From positions 310,001 to 374,000 of the forward strand of contig NZ_JAJSSH010000001.1 of assembly GCF_021403115.1 (NCBI RefSeq): a stretch of 64,000 nucleotides of DNA, read 5' to 3'. A model generated the notes under the pieces. The model was not told where the DNA came from. It made no database searches and saw only the letters and a list, made by a program, of their open reading frames with translations. This document shows positions 58,107 through 64,000 of this stretch, piece by piece (the stretch's first letter is position 1; each line of letters opens with the position of its first letter). A program made the translations under genes and the position numbers. This stretch comes from Sphingobium sufflavum. Lineage in GTDB: Bacteria > Pseudomonadota > Alphaproteobacteria > Sphingomonadales > Sphingomonadaceae.

Positions 58107-58769
58107 TCAATGGTCCACGGTGTTAAACTGCGGGTGGATTTCCTTCCACCGCTGCATCCAGCGCACGCCGGTCATGATCTGCTCCACGGTGCCGGGCCGG
58201 GTGCGGGCGTCCGCCGCGACCATCGCGGCGTGGAGCCGGCTGAGGACGGCGGTGTCGAAGCCCTTGCGCTCGACCCGCGCGGCCAGATCGTCCGCCCCCG
58301 CGCCGCGCAGCATCACCGGCAACCGGTGGCGCAGCGCCCCCAGCGCCCAGTCGAGCATCGGCCCGTTCGCCTCCTCGTCATAGCCCCAGACGATATTATG
58401 CTGCGGCCCGTTGAGGATGTAATGATAATGGGGAATCCGCTCGAAACAGTCGAAGCGCAGATATTCCTCGCTGCGGTCGGCGTTGAAGACGTGGAGGCTG
58501 GCCCCCCTCTCCCCCACGCGCCCGTCGGGATGGCCCAGCACGCGACATTCGATGCCGAAGGTGATCGGCCCGGCCGGGAAAAACTCCGCCTCGTCATCCT
58601 GGATCGGGATCAGCATGAAGTGATGATATTGGCCACGCACGACCGCGACGGTCTTGCTGCCGGGGCGCTCGACCGGGGCGGCTTTGGGCGCGAGCGGCGC
58701 CTTGGGCGCGCTGTTGGCGGGCCAGCCTGCGGGCGCGAGCGCGGGGGTGCCGGTTTCGGCCATGGTCAT
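58107..58769 (-). CDS. Conserved hypothetical protein
   Basis: 220 residues, soluble, not recognised. A Pro/Ala-rich leader (residues 1-35) is followed by a compact domain: TVAVVRGQYHHFMLIPIQDDEAEFFPAGPITFGIECRVLG, LRFDCFERIPHYHYILNG, NIVWGYDEEANGPMLDWALGALRHRLPVMLRGAG, and a C-terminal helical part ending MQRWKEIHPQFNTVDH. The repeated His/Tyr (YHH, HYHY) might bind a metal (speculative). A second ATG at 58763 has the better GGAGATGACC upstream. It stands alone. Confidence 0.7.
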   Translation of the reverse strand: MTMAETGTPALAPAGWPANSAPKAPLAPKAAPVERPGSKTVAVVRGQYHHFMLIPIQDDEAEFFPAGPITFGIECRVLGHPDGRVGERGASLHVFNADRSEEYLRFDCFERIPHYHYILNGPQHNIVWGYDEEANGPMLDWALGALRHRLPVMLRGAGADDLAARVERKGFDTAVLSRLHAAMVAADARTRPGTVEQIMTGVRWMQRWKEIHPQFNTVDH

Positions 58770-59006
58770 CTCCTCGAATCCTTATGCGCAGGAGACTACA
58801 GCATCCCGACCCGCCACCGCTATCGCGGCTTGCCGGGGAGGGGGTATCGGCGCGGCCGATGGGTTGGCGCAGGGTTCGGCCGGGTAGGCGCTGGAGCTGA
58901 GGGCGTGGCGGGCAGCGGCTGGGCCGATGTGTGTGGGGGCTGTCAGGGGGAGCGGGGCGGAGGCGGCGTTGCCGATATGGGTGGGCGCAAGACGGGTGTC
59001 GCGCGT

Positions 59007-59020
59007 CCCCCCCCCCCCCC
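59007..59020. repeat. Homopolymer run of 14 C
   Basis: Fourteen consecutive C residues lie between two GC-rich intergenic stretches. Such tracts slip in replication and are also hard to sequence, so the exact length should be doubted. Confidence 0.9.
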
Positions 59021-59025
59021 AGCGA

Positions 59026-59184
59026 TCAGCTCCGGCGGCGAAGGGACTGGAACAGCGTATCATTGGCATCGCGGATCGCGGCGACGTCCGGCGGCGTGGG
59101 CGCGCAATTGCCGATCAGCCCGGCTTCGACACGCCCCTCCCATGGCGGCGATGTTCCGGTTCCGTGGTGGTAAAGGCCGTCGCC
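59026..59184 (-). pseudogene. Orphan protein-like frame without a start (possible gene remnant)
   Basis: 52 sense codons run from just after an in-frame TAG (59185-59187) to TGA (59026-59028). The translation (for example EGRVEAGLIGNCAPTPPDVA and IRDANDTLFQSLRRRS) has a balanced, protein-like composition and GC-ending codons, but no ATG, GTG or TTG. A one-base shift near 59184 would join it to an upstream frame starting at 59227. Family not recognised. Confidence 0.3.
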
Positions 59185-59383
59185 CTATCGGCACGGATGG
59201 ACTGCTGCGGGCGCTCGCCGGGGGCATGGTTGGCGGGGTGTAGGATAGGTTTTTTGGGTGGGCCGGTTTGCGCTAGTCTTTGCCGTAGCGACTGAGAGGT
59301 AATTCTCTCGGAAGCTGCCATTCGTTTAGATTTCACGTGGTAACATTCACTCACGCGGAGTGAGAAACGGGACCGCAAAACGT

Positions 59384-59398
59384 TAGGCATCGCTTAAT
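59384..59398 (+). promoter_or_regulatory. CtrA-box-like site upstream of the HD-GYP gene
   Basis: TTAG-N7-TTAA, one mismatch from the CtrA consensus TTAA-N7-TTAA, 101 bases before the HD-GYP start. CtrA controls motility and cyclic-di-GMP genes in many Alphaproteobacteria. One imperfect site is weak evidence. Confidence 0.3.
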
Positions 59399-59498
59399 AT
59401 CATGCTGTCATGCACGTTCTGGGTTGTGATGATCAGTGGTGTATTGGTTAGAAGCCAGCACCGCTTAAAGATCTGATAGACCCTAGAGGGGGTAAGCG

Positions 59499-60752
59499 AT
59501 GATCCAAAAAATCAGGTGCGACCAGATTCGAGCTGGGATGTATATTCATGGCTTTGGCGGTTCGTGGCTCCGACATCCCTTCTGGTCACGCAGGTTTCTG
59601 CTGGAATGCCCGGAGGATGTCGAAAAAGTCCGCAATTCTGATGTACCCTATGTGCTGGTGGACGATGAGTTGGGGATCGGTCCCGACCAATCCGCTCGTC
59701 AGGACGCGCTAAGGCCGACTGAGCCTCTGCGAGTTGAATCACGCCGACCGACCGAGGCAGCGGAAAATTTTGGTGACGAGAAGAGAGCCAGCGACAAGCA
59801 ACAGGCACAAAAGTTGGTCCTGCGGTCCAAGAAGGTAATTCAAAGTGCCTTCGACCGGGCAAGGCTGGGTCGTGCGGTTCGCATTTCGGATGTGATCGAT
59901 GTGGTCAATGAAATCAATGTATCAGTAGCTCGTACTCCACACGCTCTCTTAAGTGTCACCCGCCTGAAAACCAAAGACGAGTACACCTACCTTCACTCCG
60001 TGGCGGTTTGCGCTTTGATGATCAACGTGTCGCGTCATCTCGGCTTGGACAGCGCAACCATACTTGATTTAGGCTTGGCAGGCTTGCTGCACGACGTCGG
60101 CAAGATGGGTGTACCCGACCCAATCTTGAACAAGGCCGGGCGCCTCTCCGATGAAGAGTTTGCCATCATCAAGACGCATCCCGAGCAGGGATATCAGATG
60201 CTTTGTGCCGCGCCCAATATGGTGGAATCCGCGCTTGATGTATGCCGTCACCATCATGAGAAGCTTGACGGCACAGGCTATCCATTTGGAATAGAGGGGT
60301 CGAAGATTAGCTTCGCGGCACGGTTGGGCGCTATCTGCGATGTCTATGATGCAGTTACGTCAGTGCGCCCCTACAAGGATGCGTGGGCGCCGACCGAAGC
60401 TGTCGCAGCAATGTGGAGTTGGGAAGGCCATTTTGATCGTAAACTGCTGTTCTCATTTATGCAGAGTATAGGCATTTTTCCGACCGGTATGCTGGTACGC
60501 CTCAGGAGTAACCGGCTGGGCATCGTTCTGAACAATCGGCGACGGGTATCACGGCCCCGAGTTTTAGCGTTTTATTCGGCACGAGAGAAACAGTTCGTGA
60601 ATCCAGAAACCGTTGTCATCAAGGACAGCCTCGACGGCGACCAAATAATCTCGCCCGAGTTTCCATCAGAATGGGGGTTCAAAGACTGGGAGGCGATGGT
60701 CAACCACCTGCAAGACGGTCGGTTGCCGCCTTTGGCTGCAGGAGGCTGTTAA
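59499..60752 (+). CDS. HD-GYP domain cyclic-di-GMP phosphodiesterase
   Basis: 417 residues. An N-terminal DUF3391-like domain (1-90: IRCDQIRAGMYIHGFGGSWLRHPFW) precedes the HD-GYP domain: H198-D199 in LLHDVGKMGVPD, KTHPEQGYQML, H251-H252-H253 in CRHHHEKLDGTGYP and AAICDVYDAVTSVRPYK. The metal-binding set and the GYP triad are intact, so it is probably an active c-di-GMP phosphodiesterase. It is less GC-rich than neighbours, and the region up to 59270 is as well, suggesting acquisition. A purine-rich GAGGGGG precedes the ATG. Confidence 0.92.
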   Translation: MIQKIRCDQIRAGMYIHGFGGSWLRHPFWSRRFLLECPEDVEKVRNSDVPYVLVDDELGIGPDQSARQDALRPTEPLRVESRRPTEAAENFGDEKRASDKQQAQKLVLRSKKVIQSAFDRARLGRAVRISDVIDVVNEINVSVARTPHALLSVTRLKTKDEYTYLHSVAVCALMINVSRHLGLDSATILDLGLAGLLHDVGKMGVPDPILNKAGRLSDEEFAIIKTHPEQGYQMLCAAPNMVESALDVCRHHHEKLDGTGYPFGIEGSKISFAARLGAICDVYDAVTSVRPYKDAWAPTEAVAAMWSWEGHFDRKLLFSFMQSIGIFPTGMLVRLRSNRLGIVLNNRRRVSRPRVLAFYSAREKQFVNPETVVIKDSLDGDQIISPEFPSEWGFKDWEAMVNHLQDGRLPPLAAGGC

Positions 60753-60865
60753 AAAGAGCGAGCTTGCACGTTCGATGCGCTATGATGCAAGCCAGACCGG
60801 CCGCTATTCGAGCCTATCCTTCAATAAACCGACAGTCCGCAATCGGCCAACTCCACGCTCACCCC

Positions 60866-63763
60866 CTACTTCCCCAGCAACGGCTTCAAATACCGCCCCG
60901 TATAGCTCCGCGCGGCCTTCACCACCGTCTCCGGTGTGCCTTCGGCGACGATTTCGCCGCCCTTCACACCGCCTTCCGGGCCGAGGTCGATGATCCAGTC
61001 CGCGGTCTTGATGACGTCCAGATTATGCTCGATCACCACCACGCTGTTGCCCTGTTCAACCAGAGCGTGCAGCACTTCGAGCAGTTTGCGGACATCCTCG
61101 AAATGCAGGCCGGTGGTCGGCTCGTCCAGGATGTAGAGGGTGTTGCCGGTCGCGCGGCGGGCCAGTTCCTTGGCCAGTTTCACGCGCTGCGCCTCGCCAC
61201 CCGACAGGGTGGTCGCCTGCTGGCCGACCTTGACATAGCCGAGGCCAACCTCCGCCAGCATCGCCATCTTGTCGCGGATCGGGGGCACGGCCTTGAAGAA
61301 TTCCAGCGCATCCTCGACCGTCATGTCCAGCACGTCGGCGATGCTGTGGCCCTTGAACTTCACTTCGAGGGTTTCGCGGTTGTAGCGTTTGCCGTGGCAC
61401 TCCTCGCAGGTGACATAGACGTCGGGGAGGAAATGCATCTCGATCTTGAGCAGGCCGTCGCCCGCGCATTTCTCGCACCGGCCGCCCTTGACGTTGAAGC
61501 TGAAGCGGCCGGGCTTGTATCCGCGCGCGGCGCTTTCGGGCAGGCCCGCGAACCAGTCGCGGATATTGGTGAAGGCGCCCGTGTACGTGGCGGGGTTCGA
61601 CCGGGGCGTGCGGCCGATGGGCGACTGGTCGATGTCGATGACCTTGTCGAGATATTCGAGGCCCGTCACCTTGTCATGCGCGCCCGCGATGACCCGCGCG
61701 CCGTTGAGGGTGCGCGCGGCGGCGGCGTAGAGGGTGTCGATGGTGAAGCTGGACTTGCCCGACCCGGACACGCCGGTGATGCAGGTGAAGGTGCCGAGCG
61801 GGATCGACGCTGACACGCCGGTCAGGTTGTTGGCGCGGGCGTTGTGGACGGTCAGCTTCTTGCCATTGCCCTTACGGCGCTTCTTGGGCACTTCGATGAA
61901 GCGGGTGCCGTTGAGATAGTCGGCGGTGAGCGATCCCTTGGCCTTGAGTATCTGTTTCAGCGTTCCCTGCGCGACGACTTCGCCGCCATGCACGCCCGCG
62001 CCCGGTCCCATGTCGACGATATGGTCGGCGGCGCGGATCGCATCCTCGTCATGCTCCACGACCAGCACGGTGTTGCCGAGGTCGCGGAGCCGTTTCAGGG
62101 TCGCGAGCAGCATGTCATTGTCGCGCTGGTGCAGGCCGATGCTGGGTTCGTCCAGCACATAGAGGACGCCGGACAGGCCGCTGCCGATCTGCGACGCCAG
62201 CCGGATGCGCTGGCTCTCGCCGCCCGACAGGGTGCCCGACGTGCGGTCGAGGTTCAGGTAATCGAGGCCGACATTGTTGAGGAAGCCGAGCCGCTCGATG
62301 ATTTCCTTGAGGATGGCCTTGGCGATCTGGTTCTGTTGGTCGGTCAGATGGTCGGGCAGGCTTTGGAAGAAGGCCAGCGCGTCCACCACGCTGCGGCGGG
62401 TGGAGATGGAGATGTCCTCGCCCGCGATCTTGACCGAGCGGGCTTCGGGCTTCAGGCGCGCGCCGCCGCACGTCTCGCACGGCTGCGCCGTCTGATACTT
62501 GCTCAGTTCCTCGCGCATCCACGCGCTGTCGGTGGAGAGCATACGGCGGTTGAGGTTGCCGATGACGCCCTCGAACGGCTTGTTCACCTCATAGCTTTTG
62601 CGGCCGTCCATGAATTTGAGCGTGACCGGCTTGCCGCCGGTGCCGTGCAGGATAATGAGGCGCACCTCGCCGGGCAGTTCGGCCCAGGGCGTGTCGAGGG
62701 AGAAGCCGAATTCCTTCGCGAGGGAGCCGAGCACCTGCATATAATAGGGGCTGGGCGGGTTGGACTTGGCCCAGGGCACGACCGCGCCCTTCTTGATGGT
62801 CAGCGCCTCGTTGGGGACGACGAGCTGGTCGTCGAACTCCAGCTTCTCACCCAGGCCGTCGCAGGCGGGGCAGGCCCCCTGCGGCGCGTTGAAGGAGAAG
62901 AGGCGCGGTTCGATCTCCGCCAGCGTGAAGCCGGAGACGGGGCAGGCGAATTTTTCGGAGAAGACGATGCGGTTGGCGGGGATGCCCGCGCCCTTCATGG
63001 CGCCGGCGTCCGTGGCTTCATTTTCGCGGCCCGGCACGACGCCATCGGCGAGGTCCACATAGGCGAGGCCGTCGGCCAGTTTGAGCGCGGCCTCGAAACT
63101 CTCCGCCAGCCGGGTCTGCATGTCGGCGCGCACGGCAATGCGGTCCACGACGACCTCAATGTCATGCTTATATTTCTTGTCGAGCGTCGGGGCCTCGTCG
63201 ATCTCGTACAGTTCGCCGTCGATGCGGACGCGGGTGAAGCCGGCTTTCTGCCACTCCAGCAATTCCTTCTTATACTCGCCCTTGCGCCCGCGCACGACGG
63301 GGGCGAGGAGATAGGCGCGCGTCCCCTCCGGCAGGGTCATCACCCGGTCGACCATCTGGCTGACCGTCTGGGCGGCGATGGGCAGGCCGGTGGCGGGCGA
63401 ATAGGGGATGCCGACCCGCGCCCACAGCAGGCGCATATAGTCGTAGATTTCGGTGACGGTCGCGACGGTGGAACGCGGGTTGCGGCTGGTCGTCTTCTGT
63501 TCGATGCTGATCGCGGGGGAGAGGCCGTCGATATGTTCGACGTCCGGCTTCTGCATCATCTCCAGAAACTGGCGCGCATAGGCGGAGAGGCTCTCCACAT
63601 AGCGGCGCTGCCCCTCCGCATAGATGGTGTCGAAGGCGAGGGAGGACTTGCCGGACCCGGACAGGCCCGTGATGACCACCAGCGCTTCACGCGGCAGGTC
63701 GATATCGACCCCTTTGAGGTTATGCTCGCGCGCGCCGCGCACGGAAATCTTGGTTAGGCTCAT
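60866..63763 (-). CDS. uvrA: UvrABC excision nuclease subunit A
   Basis: Damage-recognition ATPase of nucleotide excision repair; 965 residues. First Walker [11 protein letters not shown] at 33-42, the insertion and zinc-binding segments (CPVSGFTL..., [17 protein letters not shown]), second Walker [28 protein letters not shown] zinc module, and two ABC signatures ([26 protein letters not shown]) with Walker [10 protein letters not shown] and LDEPTTGLH. The start [16 protein letters not shown] is conserved; an extension up to 63793 would run through the LexA box. Confidence 0.98.
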   Translation of the reverse strand: MSLTKISVRGAREHNLKGVDIDLPREALVVITGLSGSGKSSLAFDTIYAEGQRRYVESLSAYARQFLEMMQKPDVEHIDGLSPAISIEQKTTSRNPRSTVATVTEIYDYMRLLWARVGIPYSPATGLPIAAQTVSQMVDRVMTLPEGTRAYLLAPVVRGRKGEYKKELLEWQKAGFTRVRIDGELYEIDEAPTLDKKYKHDIEVVVDRIAVRADMQTRLAESFEAALKLADGLAYVDLADGVVPGRENEATDAGAMKGAGIPANRIVFSEKFACPVSGFTLAEIEPRLFSFNAPQGACPACDGLGEKLEFDDQLVVPNEALTIKKGAVVPWAKSNPPSPYYMQVLGSLAKEFGFSLDTPWAELPGEVRLIILHGTGGKPVTLKFMDGRKSYEVNKPFEGVIGNLNRRMLSTDSAWMREELSKYQTAQPCETCGGARLKPEARSVKIAGEDISISTRRSVVDALAFFQSLPDHLTDQQNQIAKAILKEIIERLGFLNNVGLDYLNLDRTSGTLSGGESQRIRLASQIGSGLSGVLYVLDEPSIGLHQRDNDMLLATLKRLRDLGNTVLVVEHDEDAIRAADHIVDMGPGAGVHGGEVVAQGTLKQILKAKGSLTADYLNGTRFIEVPKKRRKGNGKKLTVHNARANNLTGVSASIPLGTFTCITGVSGSGKSSFTIDTLYAAAARTLNGARVIAGAHDKVTGLEYLDKVIDIDQSPIGRTPRSNPATYTGAFTNIRDWFAGLPESAARGYKPGRFSFNVKGGRCEKCAGDGLLKIEMHFLPDVYVTCEECHGKRYNRETLEVKFKGHSIADVLDMTVEDALEFFKAVPPIRDKMAMLAEVGLGYVKVGQQATTLSGGEAQRVKLAKELARRATGNTLYILDEPTTGLHFEDVRKLLEVLHALVEQGNSVVVIEHNLDVIKTADWIIDLGPEGGVKGGEIVAEGTPETVVKAARSYTGRYLKPLLGK

Positions 63764-63774
63764 GCGGGTGGTTT

Positions 63775-63789
63775 GTTCCAGATTTGTTC
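63775..63789. promoter_or_regulatory. LexA (SOS) box of uvrA
   Basis: GTTC-N7-GTTC on the plus strand (GAAC-N7-GAAC on the uvrA strand), the direct-repeat LexA operator of Alphaproteobacteria. It ends 11 bases before the uvrA ATG, so LexA would block transcription start or elongation. Confidence 0.85.
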
Positions 63790-63883
63790 GCATCTTGCAA
63801 GCGGGGCTGTGCAGGCGCGGCGATTGGTTGCCCCCAAAGATGGCGTGGACGGCGCGCGGTGCAAGAGGGTATGAGCCGACACC

Positions 63884-64000
63884 ATGGATTTGCGCGGGAA
63901 TTTGATGGTGGCGGGAGCCGGTGCGGGTGTGCGGCGGGGCGTCGCGTTGCTGTCCGTCCTGCTGCTCTACGCCTGCGCGGGCGGCGGCTATCGCCCGGTC
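63884..64000 (+). CDS. Start of a lipoprotein gene (partial)
   Basis: The frame from the ATG at 63884 runs off the right edge. It begins [20 protein letters not shown] and continues with a hydrophobic stretch ending LLLYAC, a plausible lipobox, then AGGGYRPV. A second ATG at 63905 is possible. Probably a lipoprotein; the function cannot be told. It is divergent from uvrA. Confidence 0.6.
   Translation, partial: MDLRGNLMVAGAGAGVRRGVALLSVLLLYACAGGGYRPV

Larger units (their letters stand above)
58770..59498. other. Long intergenic region with a 14-C tract and an orphan frame
   Basis: 729 bases. It contains a run of 14 C residues (59007-59020), a protein-like minus-strand frame without a start (59026-59184), an inverted repeat TCACTC-ACGCG-GAGTGA (59347-59363) and a CtrA-like site (59384-59398). 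Composition changes from GC-rich to AT-richer at about 59270, where the HD-GYP unit begins. Confidence 0.6.

Noticed and set aside
58782..59069. Small minus-strand frame (95 codons) with repeated APTHIG
   Set aside because: Pro/Ala/Ser-rich with no ribosome-binding site, and it reads through the 14-C tract; treated as chance.

Overview
This window is GC-rich, gene-dense chromosomal DNA from an alphaproteobacterium, most likely a member of the Sphingomonadaceae (Sphingobium, Sphingomonas or Novosphingobium type). The evidence is the alphaproteobacterial SspB, the his gene order hisB-yciI-hisH-hisA-hisF-hisE with a HIT gene, the pairing of sucC with etfBA, a LexA box of the alphaproteobacterial GTTC-N7-GTTC type before uvrA, several TTG/GTG-type starts, and short palindromic repeats of the kind scattered through sphingomonad genomes. 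The genus is inference. I see no rRNA, tRNA, CRISPR array, transposase or prophage.

Layout. 1-7 kb: tail of a small membrane protein, msrA, an M61 peptidase, ppa and gyrB. 7-11 kb: a secreted protein of unknown role, a TorF-like porin, a DNA ligase plus its associated exonuclease on the minus strand, and a glycine-zipper protein. 11-20 kb: a PPOX-type flavoprotein, an amino acid permease, the minus-strand HIT/his cluster, then sspB and gmk. 20-25 kb: a seven-gene minus-strand operon (VOC, DoxX-like, DUF1428, two more VOC genes, GST, SRPBCC) divergent from an HxlR regulator; the two promoters appear to overlap. 25-34 kb: comM, SDR, pgm, a CoA-binding protein, an Mrp ATPase, then hflK-hflC-degP. 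35-41 kb: an LTA-synthase-like phosphoglycerol transferase divergent from a DAG kinase family gene, a TetR regulator and a HerA-like ATPase. 40.5-44 kb: a LysR-divergent three-gene operon encoding a UGSC-family redox protein, an uncharacterised 387-residue partner and an AhpD-like protein without its CxxC. 44-51 kb: two DUF4139 secreted proteins, ppk2, a ZntB/CorA transporter and a PiT phosphate transporter. 51-58 kb: an AT-richer beta-helix protein, etfA/etfB, sucC and several small envelope proteins. 58-64 kb: a protein of unknown family, an AT-richer HD-GYP protein, uvrA with an SOS box, and the start of a lipoprotein gene.

How the genes work together. Most of the window is housekeeping: histidine synthesis, central metabolism (pgm, sucC, etfAB, ppa), topology and repair (gyrB, uvrA, lig-exo, comM) and envelope proteostasis (hflKC, degP, M61). 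The least-explained parts are the UGSC-centred operon (40.5-43.9 kb), the HxlR-controlled operon (20-24.6 kb), a TonB-box-like segment inside the second DUF4139 protein, and two related non-coding segments 23 kb apart (34.6 and 57.7 kb).

Start sites were chosen from family alignment memory, ribosome-binding sites and signal peptides. Family assignments are from recognition, not from a database search.
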